Counted from the first letter of the stretch, positions 1 to 12,381 are shown. The stretch: DNA of 64,000 bases from Paenibacillus sp. FSL M7-0420 (GCF_038002345.1 NZ_JBBOCJ010000001.1:4960001-5024000); one strand, 5' to 3'. Notes: generated by a model not told the origin, from the sequence alone. Made by a program: numbers and translations.

Positions 1-953
1 AGCAGCGAATAGAATCCGCCGTAGATTAAGCCGCCAAGGATGGCGAAATGATCGAAAACATAGATCAGCCCGGAGGTAATGGCATTCGCAATGCCGAACG
101 TAACCGGTCCGATGATGGTGAAGGCCAGGAACCCTGTAATCAGCAGTGTCACTGGTGCGACCACAAGCAATTTGATCGAATCATGGACCCGCTTATCCAG
201 GAATTTCTCAATACTGGCCAGAATATAGGCCGATACCAGGACCGGCAGGACCTGCCCCTGATAACCGATCCGCTCCAGATGCCAGCCGAACAGGTTCCAG
301 GTTGGAACCGTCCCTTCCGTAGAAGCGTTAGCATAGCTGTAAGCACTTAATAAGTCTGGATGAACCAGAATCAACCCTAATACAATCCCGAGCAGCGGAC
401 TGCCCCCGAAGCGGGTCACTGCAGCCCAGCCGATCAGAGCCGGCAAGAAGGTAAACGCCGTGCTGGCAATCGTATTAATAATGGCGGCAATATCCTTCCA
501 CTGCGGATAGACATCCACCAGTGACTGGCTGAAGAAGATCCCAGGGCCGGTCAGCAGGTTATTGATCCCCAGCAGCAGACCCGCCGTAACGATGGCTGGA
601 AGAATAGGGATGAAGATATCCGCCAGTGTCTTGATCGCCCGCTGAAGCGGGTTCTGCTTGCGGGCAGCAGCTGACTTCACCTCATCCTTGGAGGAGCGGG
701 AGCCGCCGGTCAGTTGAATCATCTCGTCATATACTTTATCGACCGTGCCCGGACCGATAACAATCTGGAATTGCCCCTGGGAAGAGAATTGTCCTTTCAC
801 GAGGTCATTTGCGTCCAGCGCCGCCGCGTCCACCTTACTCTCGTCATAAAGCGAGAACCTTAGCCGGGTCACACAATGCGTCGCAACCTCAATATTCTCC
901 TTGCCCCCAACCGCCCGGACAATAGCTTCAACATTTTTGCGGTCTATAGCCAT
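1..953 (-). CDS. treP: Trehalose PTS transporter EIIBC, partial
   Basis: Imports trehalose across the membrane and phosphorylates it to trehalose-6-phosphate. The gene runs off the left edge, leaving about 317 N-terminal residues. The EIIB domain comes first and carries the phosphocysteine motif ATHCVTRLRF (Cys near residue 27). A Lys/Ala/Arg-rich linker follows near residue 90, then hydrophobic EIIC segments including the WNLFGWHLERIGYQGQ stretch typical of trehalose/sucrose EIIC. The start is ATG preceded by GAGGAG. It lies 189 bp downstream of treA on the same strand, with no clear terminator between them, so the two are probably one operon. The C-terminal EIIC end is outside the window. 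Confidence 0.93.
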   Translation of the reverse strand, partial: MAIDRKNVEAIVRAVGGKENIEVATHCVTRLRFSLYDESKVDAAALDANDLVKGQFSSQGQFQIVIGPGTVDKVYDEMIQLTGGSRSSKDEVKSAAARKQNPLQRAIKTLADIFIPILPAIVTAGLLLGINNLLTGPGIFFSQSLVDVYPQWKDIAAIINTIASTAFTFLPALIGWAAVTRFGGSPLLGIVLGLILVHPDLLSAYSYANASTEGTVPTWNLFGWHLERIGYQGQVLPVLVSAYILASIEKFLDKRVHDSIKLLVVAPVTLLITGFLAFTIIGPVTFGIANAITSGLIYVFDHFAILGGLIYGGFYSL

Positions 954-1142
954 ATTGTCACTCCTCGCATAGTTGATGAATACATAGTAGCCCATCAGAT
1001 TTCAACTTGTGAAAATTACTTTAACTAATCGCTTGCTAAGGGTTTGCCGCTCCCGATCAGATCAGGGGGTAAAGGGCAGGCTTAATTGCAATCTGTAATA
1101 CGTTCGAAGTATATTCCCGCAATTTCGGTCTTTTGGTCTTTT

Positions 1143-2861
1143 CTAGTTCTGACTGATCAGCCACATATATGAGGCGTACGGGCTTAACCGCAGCTCTTGC
1201 TTGAATGCAAGATCCTCTCCCGTATTGCCGAGCAGAAGCTTGTCTTGACCCGCTGCGCTTAAGTCTGCCCACTGATGATCCGCAAGCCGGAAGGTGATCT
1301 CCTTACTGCTGAAGTTCGAGACCATCACCAGTGCCTCGCCGTCCCCCATGCGTGCATAAGCGAACACCTCGGGATGTGCTTCGTCCAGTCTGCGGTAGAT
1401 GCCGTCCGTGAACACCGCATGCGCCTTGCGCAGAGCGATCAGCCTGCGGTAGTGATGGAAGATCGAATCCGGCTGATCCAGCTCTCTCTGCACATTGATG
1501 TCCGGGTAACGTTCATCCACCTTCAGCCAAGGAGTACCCGTAGTGAACCCGGCGTTCGGGCTGTCCTCCCACTGCATCGGCGTCCGGGCGTTGTCCCTTG
1601 AACGTTCCTGAAGAATCGCAAGGGCCTGCTCAGGACTTGTTCCCTGCTCACACAGAATACGGTACATATTCAGCGATTCAATATCACGGAATTCTTCGAT
1701 GCTCTTCCATCGCGGATTCGGCATCCCGATTTCTTCACCCTGGTAGACATACGGTGTGCCCTGTAGTCCATGCAGTGTAGTCGCCAGCAGCTTGGCGCTC
1801 TCCTTGCGGTACGCAGTATCATCGGTGAACCGGGAGAGGGCGCGCGGCTGATCATGATTATTGAAAAATAATGCGTTCCAGCCCCCACCCTCCTGCATCC
1901 CGGTCTGCCACTCACTGAATAGCCGCTTGAGTGATTCGAAATCGTAAGGCATCAGCTCCCACTTCCGGCCGTTCGGATAATCCACCTTCAGATGATGGAA
2001 GTTGAAGGTCATCGAGAATTCCCGCTGCTCAGGGCTGGAGTAACGGATGCACTCTTCAAGCGTAGTAGAGGACATTTCTCCGACCGTGATCATTTCATGC
2101 GGGCCAAATACCTCATCATACATCGCTCTGATGAATTCATGGACACGTGGACCATCTGTGTAGAATTTCCGTCCATCTCCCGGCGGCACACTTCCGTCAT
2201 CGTCCGGGAAGCGCTGGTCCTTGGAGATCAGGTTAATAACGTCCATGCGGAAGCCGTCCACACCCTTGCGGGCCCAGAACAGCATCATCTCATTGACCTC
2301 TCTGCGAACCTGCTCATTCTCCCAGTTCAGATCTGCCTGTGTCTTGTCAAACAGGGTCAGGTAATATTGGCCTGACGCCTCATCGTACTGCCAGGCGGGA
2401 CCACCGAACTTCGACTGCCAATTGTTCGGTACTCCCCCGCCTGGCGCCGGGTCCTTCCAGATATAATAATCGCGGTACAGATTATCCCGGCTGGAGATCG
2501 CCTGCTTGAACCACTCATGCTCTGTCGAGGTATGGTTGACTACGATATCCGTCATGAGCTTCATTCCCCGCCGGTGCAGCTCCGCTACCAGCTCGTCGAA
2601 GTCCTCCATCGTGCCGAATTCGGGGTTAATCCGCTCATAGTCGGCCACATCGTAACCGTTATCATGTCCCGGCGAGACATAGACCGGTTGGAGCCAGACA
2701 ATATCAATCCCCAGCTCCTGCAAATAATCCAGCTTCTCCGTCAGGCCTCTGATATCGCCGGTTCCGTTCCCCGTCGTATCCCTGAAACTCTTCGGATACA
2801 CCTGATACACGGTAGACCGGCGCCACCATTCCGCTGTCCGGGCTTGACTCACTTGATTCAA
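1143..2861 (-). CDS. treA: Alpha,alpha-phosphotrehalase (trehalose-6-phosphate hydrolase), GH13
   Basis: Cytoplasmic enzyme cleaving trehalose-6-phosphate to glucose and glucose-6-phosphate, the step after TreP import. The 572-residue length is normal for the family. The GH13 barrel begins near WWRRSTVYQVYPKSF. Catalytic residues are visible: nucleophile Asp207 in GFRMDVINL, acid/base Glu262 in TVGEMSS and Asp337 in NNHDQPR. Start is TTG, 8 nt after GGAGGTG; no better ATG exists nearby. It is the first gene of the treA-treP operon and has a TreR-type operator about 40 bp upstream. The closely related oligo-1,6-glucosidases are the alternative, but PTS linkage supports the phosphotrehalase assignment. 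Confidence 0.93.
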   Translation of the reverse strand: MNQVSQARTAEWWRRSTVYQVYPKSFRDTTGNGTGDIRGLTEKLDYLQELGIDIVWLQPVYVSPGHDNGYDVADYERINPEFGTMEDFDELVAELHRRGMKLMTDIVVNHTSTEHEWFKQAISSRDNLYRDYYIWKDPAPGGGVPNNWQSKFGGPAWQYDEASGQYYLTLFDKTQADLNWENEQVRREVNEMMLFWARKGVDGFRMDVINLISKDQRFPDDDGSVPPGDGRKFYTDGPRVHEFIRAMYDEVFGPHEMITVGEMSSTTLEECIRYSSPEQREFSMTFNFHHLKVDYPNGRKWELMPYDFESLKRLFSEWQTGMQEGGGWNALFFNNHDQPRALSRFTDDTAYRKESAKLLATTLHGLQGTPYVYQGEEIGMPNPRWKSIEEFRDIESLNMYRILCEQGTSPEQALAILQERSRDNARTPMQWEDSPNAGFTTGTPWLKVDERYPDINVQRELDQPDSIFHHYRRLIALRKAHAVFTDGIYRRLDEAHPEVFAYARMGDGEALVMVSNFSSKEITFRLADHQWADLSAAGQDKLLLGNTGEDLAFKQELRLSPYASYMWLISQN

Positions 2862-2900
2862 CTAAAGCACCTCCATGAAGAACTTGTTGACATACATTAC

Positions 2901-2916
2901 ACTTGTATATACAAGT
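2901..2916. promoter_or_regulatory. Candidate TreR operator upstream of treA
   Basis: A perfect 16-bp palindrome, ACTTGTATATACAAGT, lies 40-55 bp upstream of the treA start. The core TTGTATATACAA matches the known tre operator of Bacillus. This predicts repression by a GntR-type TreR relieved by trehalose-6-phosphate; no treR gene is in the window. Confidence 0.85.
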
Positions 2917-3049
2917 TCAAACAGGGGGGAGGCTGTTATGTGAGGAGGATGCTCTCGCACAAACAGATACATTAGACCCACGCGCCGTCCCCCGGCACAT
3001 TGTGTTCGGTTTTTCGCATACATTTTTCCAGCGCCCTTCGCGCGAGCAC

Positions 3050-3232
3050 CGAATGTATGCTGTTTTTGACATACATTCGGGCCGTATGCCGCTTGCGAAC
3101 ACAATGTATGCTGTTTTCCACATACATTCGGGCCGTATGCCGCTTGCGAGCACAATGTATGCTGTTTTTGACATACATTCGAGTCGTATGCCGCTTTCGA
3201 GCACAATGTATGCTGTTTTTGACATACATTCG
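3050..3232. repeat. 51-bp tandem repeat array with internal inverted repeat
   Basis: About 3.5 imperfect units with the shared ATGTATG anchor at 3053, 3104, 3155 and 3206, so the period is exactly 51 bp. Each unit holds an inverted repeat: GAATGTATG, about 10 nt, then CATACATTC. Partial relatives flank the array (2997-3027 and 3254-3279, GTGTTCGGTTTTTCGCATACA-like). Because 51 is a multiple of three, long open frames appear on both strands here. They show no ribosome sites or recognisable protein and I treat the region 2930-3320 as non-coding. Confidence 0.85.
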
Positions 3233-3324
3233 GCTCACGCGCCCCTACCTGCAAATTGTGTGCGGTTTTTCGCATACACTGGGTCCACGTACCTTCGGGC
3301 TGAGCATCCACCACTCTACCTCAC

Positions 3325-3368
3325 AAAAAAACAGCGCCCCTCCCCGCAACCGGGGACAGAACGCTGCT
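3325..3368 (-). terminator. Rho-independent terminator after the Gfo/Idh gene
   Basis: On the minus strand an AGCG...CCCCG/CGGGG...CGCT hairpin is followed by seven T residues. It sits about 70 bp past the oxidoreductase stop codon. Confidence 0.8.
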
Positions 3369-3439
3369 TGTTAAAATGCTATTACCTCTACACTCTTCGC
3401 TTATTCGCACTACTTTTCGCTATGATTAGCTGCTTTCTG

Positions 3440-4543
3440 CTACTCCAAATATCCCTTAATCAGTCCCAGCGGCAGCAGCTTCGGCTGCTCGCAGGTGGTG
3501 GTCAGCTCGGCATAGCGCTTCGAATCGGAGCTGGTGTGGAAGGCGTGCATGATCTCCAGCACATGATTCGCCAGCTCGCCGTTAGCGCGCGGGGTCTCTC
3601 CGGTCCCGATGCAGCGGGCCATATCCGCCACGCCGATGCCCCGGCTGTTGCCCTCATAGCTATGGACCACCGGAATCTCCTTGAATTCGGAGCTATGCGC
3701 CGGACGCAGCAGGATCGGGCCGCCGAAGGTGTTCGGGTCCGGCACAATCAGGGTGCCCAGCGAGCCGTAGATCTCAATGCGCGGCAGCGTGCTGTGCCAG
3801 ACATCGAAGCTGGTAATCATCGTGGCAACCGCACCGCTGGCGAACTGAATTGTTCCGGCCACATGCGTAGGGACTTCAACGTCCACTACCTTGCCGAACT
3901 TCTTCTCACTGGTGATTGTCCGGGTAGGGAACGAAGTCTTGGTCATGCCGCATACCGTAGTTGCTGGGCCCAGCAGAGATACCAGAGCCGTCAGATAATA
4001 CGGGCCCATATCGAACATCGGGCCGCCTCCGGCCTGATAGTAGAATTCAGGGTCCGGGTGCCAGCTCTCATGCCCATGGCAGAGCATGAAGGCAGTGGCC
4101 GCTACAGGCTCACCGATGTAGCCGTCCGCGATCAGCTTGGCGCAGGTCTGCAGACCGGCTCCGAGGAAGGTGTCCGGTGCGCAGCCGATGAACAATTCTT
4201 TTTCCTTAGCCAGTTCCACCAGCTCAGTCCCATGCTCAAGCGACAGCGACAGCGGCTTTTCCACATACACATGCTTGCCTGACAGCAGCGCCTGCTTACA
4301 CACATCGAAATGGTAATTAGGCGTGGTCAGATTCACGACAATCTCAATTTCGTCCGAAGCCAGCAGCTCCGCTGTCGTCCAGACATTCGGCACTCCGTAT
4401 TGCTCAGCTGCCTGCTGCGCCCGCTCCAGATTTAGATCCGAACAGGCGTAGACTTCCGTATTCTTGAACGTTCCCGTCAAATTCTCGAAATAAATGCCGC
4501 TGATATTTCCGCAGCCGACAATCCCTACTTTTACTTTACGCAC
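3440..4543 (-). CDS. Gfo/Idh/MocA family oxidoreductase
   Basis: NAD(P)-dependent sugar or polyol dehydrogenase family. The Rossmann motif VGIVGCGNISG is at the N-terminus, the family signature EKPLSLS near residue 95, and the C-terminal alpha/beta substrate domain follows. About 367 residues, normal size. The chosen GTG start (4543) lies behind AAGGTGGGAG; a GTG at 4555 is also possible. It lies 24 bp downstream of a ThuA-like gene on the same strand, a common pairing in Bacillales and rhizobial sugar catabolic loci. The substrate cannot be read from the sequence. Confidence 0.88.
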   Translation of the reverse strand: MRKVKVGIVGCGNISGIYFENLTGTFKNTEVYACSDLNLERAQQAAEQYGVPNVWTTAELLASDEIEIVVNLTTPNYHFDVCKQALLSGKHVYVEKPLSLSLEHGTELVELAKEKELFIGCAPDTFLGAGLQTCAKLIADGYIGEPVAATAFMLCHGHESWHPDPEFYYQAGGGPMFDMGPYYLTALVSLLGPATTVCGMTKTSFPTRTITSEKKFGKVVDVEVPTHVAGTIQFASGAVATMITSFDVWHSTLPRIEIYGSLGTLIVPDPNTFGGPILLRPAHSSEFKEIPVVHSYEGNSRGIGVADMARCIGTGETPRANGELANHVLEIMHAFHTSSDSKRYAELTTTCEQPKLLPLGLIKGYLE

Positions 4544-4567
4544 GCTGTCTCCCACCTTGTCCTTCGT

Positions 4568-5227
4568 TTATTTGGCTGCCCACAAGAAGCCCCGGCGCAT
4601 CAGTTCCTTGGCCTCTGGAATATCGAACACATCCGCATGATGTCCAAGCGCGTTATAGAATACCTTGCCCTGGCCCCATTTCTTCGTGTAGACGACCGGC
4701 ATCGTGATGACACCATTGGCCGAATGCTCCCCTTCACTCATAACAAAAGTAGTGGTAGCCAGTACATTCACCGCCGGATCGACGTGCAGATAATACTGCT
4801 CCGACTTCACCATAAAGTCCTGCATACCTTCCACAATCGGGCTGGAGCCGGATTTCACGATGTTCACTTCATAATCCACCCCATCGTTGAAGGGATGCGC
4901 CACCCATTGCGATCCGGTCAAAAATTGCCATTCCGTATTGGTACGGAAGGAGTCGCACATCCCGCCGTGACAGCCCGCGATGCCTACGCCGGAAGCCACA
5001 GCCGCCAGAACCGCCGAGCACTGCTCCCCCTTGATCTCACCCATGGTCCACACCGGCACGATCAGGTTCAGCGCCTTCAGTGCCTCGGCATCATTGAAGC
5101 TGTCCAGCGTATCCGAGACTTCAACCTCGAAGCCTTCATTCTTAAGAATATCCGCAAAAATCGCCGCTACCTCATTCGGTTCATGCCCGTCCCATCCGCC
5201 TTTTACAATCAATGCCTTCTTTGCCAT
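4568..5227 (-). CDS. ThuA-like domain protein (glutamine amidotransferase fold)
   Basis: A 219-residue single-domain protein of the ThuA family, which has a class-I glutamine-amidotransferase-like fold and is found in trehalose/disaccharide catabolic loci. Visible features are the N-terminal KALIVKGGWDGHEP motif, GIAGCHGGMCDSF near residue 85, and ALGHHADVF near the C-terminus. ATG start behind AAAAGGAG. It is first in a two-gene operon with the oxidoreductase and is divergent from an AraC-type regulator at 5452, which may control it. The biochemical role of the family is only partly known. Confidence 0.85.
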   Translation of the reverse strand: MAKKALIVKGGWDGHEPNEVAAIFADILKNEGFEVEVSDTLDSFNDAEALKALNLIVPVWTMGEIKGEQCSAVLAAVASGVGIAGCHGGMCDSFRTNTEWQFLTGSQWVAHPFNDGVDYEVNIVKSGSSPIVEGMQDFMVKSEQYYLHVDPAVNVLATTTFVMSEGEHSANGVITMPVVYTKKWGQGKVFYNALGHHADVFDIPEAKELMRRGFLWAAK

Positions 5228-5451
5228 ATCAAGCTCTCCTTTTTGTCCTATTTATCCAAGTTCGGGTTATAGATTGATTAAGATCCGGTCTTCCTGAAGA
5301 AATTGTAATTCATTGCGGCCGTTCCTGCTCGTCATTTTACTTGTAGGAATGGTCATTTTTTGCTAAATTTAAGACTGCATTATGCGAGAAGCAGCAAATC
5401 ACTGAAACCGCTTCCCGACGAACTGCCGGGAGGACGAGAACAGGAGTAACC

Positions 5452-6279
5452 ATGAGAGCGTTTCACGAGAACCGGACGTATGGCTATGCGTTTCCTTTCA
5501 CTGCCTTTGTAAGCCGTAATATTGATTTTTTGGCCCACTGGCACAATGATCTGGAGATTGTCTATGTGCTGGAGGGATCGATCCGGATGGGGATTAACTC
5601 CGAGACACGGGTGCTGACCGCCGGGGATCTGGCCGTATGCAGCAGCGGGGATATTCATTATTATGACAGCAAGAACAGCCAGTCCAAGCTGCTGATGGTT
5701 ATTTTCAACCCTTCCCTGATCGGATATCCGGCCGGCTGGCCTCTGAATATGCGGCTGATGTCCCCTTTTCTGCATAACAGCCCATCTGCCCCGGTAGAAG
5801 GCAATCCCCGGCTGCCTGCGATTATGCAGGAGCTGCTCGAGGAGTATCTGGAGAAGCCCCCGCATCATGAACAGCTGGTGACCGGCCTGCTGCATGAGCT
5901 GTGTGCGCTGATTCTGCGGCAGATGCCGCTGGATATCGTGAATCCGCATAAGGATAAGCGGCGCATTACGAATATGAAGATTATGCAGGAAGTGCTGGAG
6001 TATCTGGATGTCCATTACATGCACCCCATCACTCTGGCCGATGCCGCCCGGCATGCCAATATGAGCCTGTTCTACTTCTCCCGCTTCTTCAAAAGCATCT
6101 CAGGCATGAGCTTCGTCGCCTACCTGAACAGCATCCGCGTCAACCAGGCGGAACGGCTGCTGCTGGGCACCGACAAAAGCATTCTGGATATCGCCCTGGA
6201 ATGCGGCTTCACCAATATCCGCACCTTCAACCGGGTGTTCAAGCAGGTCAAGCTGCGGACACCGAGCGAGTTGCGTTAG
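5452..6279 (+). CDS. AraC family transcriptional regulator with N-terminal cupin
   Basis: A 275-residue sugar-responsive type regulator. The N-terminal cupin-like sensor includes [17 protein letters not shown] and the [14 protein letters not shown] strand. Two helix-turn-helix motifs occupy the last 95 residues, ending with the usual [19 protein letters not shown] signature. ATG start behind CAGGAG. It is transcribed divergently from the thuA-oxidoreductase pair across a 224-bp region, so control of that pair is likely but not shown. Confidence 0.9.
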   Translation: MRAFHENRTYGYAFPFTAFVSRNIDFLAHWHNDLEIVYVLEGSIRMGINSETRVLTAGDLAVCSSGDIHYYDSKNSQSKLLMVIFNPSLIGYPAGWPLNMRLMSPFLHNSPSAPVEGNPRLPAIMQELLEEYLEKPPHHEQLVTGLLHELCALILRQMPLDIVNPHKDKRRITNMKIMQEVLEYLDVHYMHPITLADAARHANMSLFYFSRFFKSISGMSFVAYLNSIRVNQAERLLLGTDKSILDIALECGFTNIRTFNRVFKQVKLRTPSELR

Positions 6280-6400
6280 CATTCCGTTGCCTCTTTTACA
6301 GAGGATTGGCGAAAGATTGGATACTTATAGGTTGTTACCGTCTCATCGGGGAATATCCAGGAATATGATGACAGTACCCTACTTCAAGGAGGCTAACCTG

Positions 6401-6648
6401 TTGTCCAATCCCAGCATCCCTAACATCAGCCCTACGATTACGTTAACAAGGGACGATGCCATTAACCTGCTGTTATCCTCCATTGCTATGGAAGAACTGG
6501 CACTTGCCCATATTATTAACGCCGAAGGCGAGAAGCTCCAATTTGCTTTGGGTACGCTGTCAGGAATCAGCGGTCCTCCCAGCCAAGTATGAAGACGAAT
6601 TGCAACTTCTCATATTTGTAAATTATATAGAATATTACTCTATAACCA

Positions 6649-6656
<8 letters not shown>
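6401..6656 (+). pseudogene. Frameshifted type-A collagen-like protein leader
   Basis: Encodes only the type-A N-terminal domain found in the large collagen-like proteins downstream ([18 protein letters not shown]..., [11 protein letters not shown]). Start is TTG 8 nt after AAGGAGG, as in its relatives. The frame stops at 6592 after GPPSQV. Ignoring one base (A at 6581) restores [13 protein letters not shown], aligning with [12 protein letters not shown] in the intact copies, and the frame then stops at 6656 just before a terminator. No collagen stalk follows. A short functional protein of 63 residues ending at 6592 cannot be excluded. Confidence 0.65.
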
Positions 6657-9025
<2,369 letters not shown>

Positions 9026-9243
9026 ATGGGAAAATATATAACAGAAAGAGGCAACTACAGAAGTAATCAAACTTCTTAGCTGCCCCTTTTTGTTATTCAT
9101 ACGCCTGTCATAGCAACTTCTTCGCTTACATCTGCACCGAAACGTGAAGCCTGAATAGGCTTATATTAATCATTAATTATGTTGCTGACTCAGCAGGTAT
9201 CCTGAAACAAAATCCAAATATACAGACAGGAAGTGATAAAGGA
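9026..9243 (+). repeat. Conserved A-B intergenic cassette spacer, copy 1
   Basis: 218 bp between the first A and B genes. The spacer between the second pair (16023-16240) has exactly the same length and is highly similar, especially over the last 115 bp (GTGAAGCCTGAATAGGCTTATAT and the ribosome site). It probably holds the promoter of the B gene; sigma factor not assigned. Confidence 0.75.
9048..9093 (+). terminator. Terminator after collagen-like gene A1
   Basis: AGGCAACTACAGAAG and CTTCTTAGCTGCC pair, followed by CCTTTTTG. A near copy at 16044 follows the second type-A gene. Confidence 0.75.
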
Positions 9244-10983
9244 ATGGCCTTTTTATCAACAGGACCCATCGAAAATAACCCAGTAAGCGGACTAAGGCCC
9301 TCTCAGCAGGTTACTGTTAAAATCGTTAACCGCAGCGTTGACTCGGCTTCCTCAATATCCATTCAGGGTTATTATTTAAACGCGGGAACAAGGGTTATGT
9401 ATGTTAACGAAGTACTCCCTATTGCAGAAAATCAAGTCATTACGAAAAATTATTACGCAGATTTTAATGGTTTTGAATTTACATTTGTTGTACCTGACAA
9501 TCTCGCTGACATGAATGATCCTGTTCAAGTTTCGGTATGGGGCAAGAGCAGTACAGGTCAGTTGGTAACCGCACACCGACTAGTGTCTGAAGAACTGCTT
9601 GGAGAAAATAATGGCGGTGAGGCAGGACCTACTGGATCTACAGGAGCGACGGGGCCTTCTGGAGAGCAAGGTCCACAAGGAGCGACGGGGCCTTCAGGAG
9701 AGCAAGGTCCACAAGGAGAGACAGGACCGGCCGGTTCAGGGGAAGGGACTACGGGCCATACCGGACCTACTGGCACTACCGGCGCCGGTCTTCCCGGACC
9801 TACCGGCACTACTGGCGCCGGTCTTCCCGGGCCTACCGGCACTACCGGCGCCGGTCTTCCCGGACCTACCGGCACTACTGGTGCTGGACTTCCCGGGCCT
9901 ACCGGCACTACCGGTATCGGGTTCGCCGGACCTACTGGCACTACCGGGGCCGGACCAAGGGGCGTTACTGGACTCACAGGCGTTACCGGTCTCACCGGTC
10001 TCACCGGGCAGACGGGCGTGACCGGACTGACCGGTACGATGCAATACCCCAAGGTATACGCAGGCACCAACACTGGGTTCGTATATGCCATTAATGCACT
10101 TACCAATCAAGTGATCGCTTCCTGGCCTCTTAACCAGCCAGGTACAGGTACTAAAACAGGATATGGGAGTGCAGCAATTGATACGCTTCGTCACAAGCTT
10201 TTCTACTCCGATGGATTTAGCGTCGTCAAAGTAGATGAACTGACCGATCAGATAGAATCGGTTTATGTGGTAGGAAATCAACCACGAGGCATGTCCATTA
10301 ACACAATTACTAATACACTTTATGTCACAAATTGGAGTACAAACAGCGTTAACATTTGGTCTATCGACGTTGATTCAGGTACAGTAAGCACAATTACGGT
10401 TGGAACAGCGGCCAATGCACAGCCTATACAGGTTAAGGTTGATCCCTTCACGAACAGGGTGTATACCTTACAAGATGTAGTACCTGCACTTACCGTTTAC
10501 GATGTCAGCACCAATGCCATTATTCAAACCATTCCATTGGCAGGCTCCAGACCTCATGGCCTTGTGGTAGACCCCTTCCGAGATAGACTTTGGATAACCT
10601 ATAACGGCGCTAACTATGTTAATTCGTATGATCTCTCCACGAATACGTTTGAGACCAACATTACAATTGCAAGTAGTATCGGTAATTTATCTGCAAATCT
10701 GGTCACTAATCATTTGTTCGCCACTGGCTTGTTAGTCTATGTAATCGATGGAGACAGCAGGACTGTGATCGCAACGATTAATACAGGCGGCAACTCAAAT
10801 GATCTGCCTGCTGTTAACCCTTATACGACCCTCATTGGAGAGTATCCTGCGAATTCGGTATACGTCCCTGTAGGCCAAAGAAATTATGTGACCGTTATCG
10901 ATCAAAAATCGAATACCCAAGTCGCTACAATCACAGTGTCACAAACCCCTCTTTGGACTGTTATAGACCCTTTTGTGAATTAA
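9244..10983 (+). CDS. Collagen-like protein, type-B leader and YVTN beta-propeller head
   Basis: A 579-residue protein. Residues 1-127 form the type-B domain ([12 protein letters not shown]..., [32 protein letters not shown]), predicted to be a beta-rich fold. Residues 128-265 are an irregular collagen stretch ([11 protein letters not shown] repeats, then GVTGLTG). The head at residues 266-579 is nearly the same propeller as in the preceding gene, with long stretches of identical DNA, although their N-terminal domains are unrelated. Start ATG with GGAAGTGA upstream. A glycosyltransferase gene begins 53 bp downstream with no terminator between, so it is probably co-transcribed. Confidence 0.85.
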   Translation: MAFLSTGPIENNPVSGLRPSQQVTVKIVNRSVDSASSISIQGYYLNAGTRVMYVNEVLPIAENQVITKNYYADFNGFEFTFVVPDNLADMNDPVQVSVWGKSSTGQLVTAHRLVSEELLGENNGGEAGPTGSTGATGPSGEQGPQGATGPSGEQGPQGETGPAGSGEGTTGHTGPTGTTGAGLPGPTGTTGAGLPGPTGTTGAGLPGPTGTTGAGLPGPTGTTGIGFAGPTGTTGAGPRGVTGLTGVTGLTGLTGQTGVTGLTGTMQYPKVYAGTNTGFVYAINALTNQVIASWPLNQPGTGTKTGYGSAAIDTLRHKLFYSDGFSVVKVDELTDQIESVYVVGNQPRGMSINTITNTLYVTNWSTNSVNIWSIDVDSGTVSTITVGTAANAQPIQVKVDPFTNRVYTLQDVVPALTVYDVSTNAIIQTIPLAGSRPHGLVVDPFRDRLWITYNGANYVNSYDLSTNTFETNITIASSIGNLSANLVTNHLFATGLLVYVIDGDSRTVIATINTGGNSNDLPAVNPYTTLIGEYPANSVYVPVGQRNYVTVIDQKSNTQVATITVSQTPLWTVIDPFVN

Positions 10984-11036
10984 AGACAGGAAAAGGAATA
11001 CTTGAGGAACATATACTCCTCACTAGGAGGATCAGG

Positions 11037-12101
11037 ATGATATCCATTAGTTTGTGTATGATTGTCAAGAACGAGGCACTCACCCTTAACAACTGTCTGG
11101 AATCGGTCAAGGGCATCCCTGATGAGATCATCATCGTGGATACAGGCTCAACGGATCAGACCAAGGAGATCGCCAAGGCATGGACGGATCAGGTATATGA
11201 CTTTCCATGGACGGATGATTTCTCCGCAGCGCGCAACGCTTCCTTTCAATATGCCACGAAGCAATACATTCTCTGGTTAGATGCGGACGATATCCTGCTG
11301 CCCGAGCAGCGGTCGAAGCTGTTACAATTGAAGGAGACGTTAGCTGATAACGTGGATGCGGTTGGCATGACCTATGAAATTCCGCAACAGATAGACCGTG
11401 GAGTGGTAAGCTACACGGTTCGTTTAAGGCTGGTAAGGCGCGACAAAAACTTCCGCTGGCAAGGCGTAGTGCATGAGGATCTTGCAACCGACCAGCTTTA
11501 TCATTATCTGTCCTCTGCCATTAAGGTGACACACACGAAAACCATCAGCGGGACAGGGGCGAGTCCAGCACGGCGCAATCTGGATATCTATGAATACCAT
11601 CTGGCCAGTGGTCATGAGCTTACCATCTCGGAGCGATTCCACTATGCAAGAGAGTGCCATCTGCACCATTTGTATGACCAGGCCATCGAATCCTACGAGT
11701 TATGCATGAACCACCCCGATGTCTCGCTGGAGAACCAGATCTTTGCGATGCATAAGCTTGCGACTTGTTATGTCCAGGCGGGTCAGCCGCATAAAGAGTT
11801 GGAGTTGACGCTGAAAGCACTGGCCAAGGATGTTCCCTACCCTGCCTTCAGTTGCCGGATGGGAGAACACTTCCTGAAGCAAGGCCATATTGAAGCCGCC
11901 ATTCATTGGTACAACACGGCCTATCATCATCCGTTGCAGGAACGTTACAATGCTTCTGTCGTGGATACAGCCTATCAAACCTGGCTTCCCCATGAACAGT
12001 TGGCCATGTGCTATGAGCTGCTTGGCGATGCCAAGCAAGCCGGTACCCACAGGCAATGGGCCGAATTTCACAAGATGGGGATTGCGGGGAAAATCCTATA
12101 A
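11037..12101 (+). CDS. SunS-like family 2 glycosyltransferase with TPR-like C-terminus
   Basis: Predicted 354 residues. The GT-A domain has ISLCMIVKNEALTLNNCLES at the N-terminus, DTGSTDQT and the metal-binding-type LDADDI motif near residue 83. After about residue 200 come helical TPR-like repeats. The family includes SunS and many bacterial surface glycosyltransferases. Start chosen at ATG 11037, six nt after AGGAGG; the open frame extends upstream into the preceding gene but without a ribosome site. Its position behind a Thr-rich collagen-like gene suggests it O-glycosylates these stalks; acceptor and sugar donor are unknown. A relative lies at 62681. Confidence 0.85.
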   Translation: MISISLCMIVKNEALTLNNCLESVKGIPDEIIIVDTGSTDQTKEIAKAWTDQVYDFPWTDDFSAARNASFQYATKQYILWLDADDILLPEQRSKLLQLKETLADNVDAVGMTYEIPQQIDRGVVSYTVRLRLVRRDKNFRWQGVVHEDLATDQLYHYLSSAIKVTHTKTISGTGASPARRNLDIYEYHLASGHELTISERFHYARECHLHHLYDQAIESYELCMNHPDVSLENQIFAMHKLATCYVQAGQPHKELELTLKALAKDVPYPAFSCRMGEHFLKQGHIEAAIHWYNTAYHHPLQERYNASVVDTAYQTWLPHEQLAMCYELLGDAKQAGTHRQWAEFHKMGIAGKIL

Positions 12102-12192
12102 AACCAGTATCTAATGGAATCCCACCACACGTTCGTACTTGGCAGCAATTCCTACTCCCTGCCTGTATGAACTTTTTTTCGTATTACTCTAT

Positions 12193-12268
12193 AATTGTTA
12201 CTGGCTGTCAAGCACTGGGCCATTCCTCATTACAGCAGCACCCATTGTGTTCAGTTTTCCGCATACAT
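12193..12268. repeat. Dispersed intergenic repeat, copy 1
   Basis: Begins AATTGTTACTGGCTGT and ends with GTTCAGTTTTCCGCATACAT. A related copy lies at 52664-52744 in the same order (AATTGTTACTGGCTGT, GCAGCACCC, TTCAGTTTT). Its right part also resembles sequences flanking the 51-bp array near 3000. It is non-coding and located beside the group II intron. Confidence 0.75.
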
Positions 12269-12381
12269 GTGGACAAGCCGGGAATTTCAACAGCGAATTG
12301 GGGCGCGGGACTTCGGGCGTGTATTGGGATGCACTTGAAACCAATCGAGTAGGAGGGGGCGGCAAGCCCCCGTCCTCTCAC

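Noticed and set aside
2862..3374. Overlapping open frames of about 90-150 residues on both strands and a 459-codon plus-strand frame starting at 2903
   Set aside because: They arise from the 51-bp repeat period (a multiple of three) and from the antisense of the oxidoreductase gene. They have no ribosome sites and no recognisable protein pattern.
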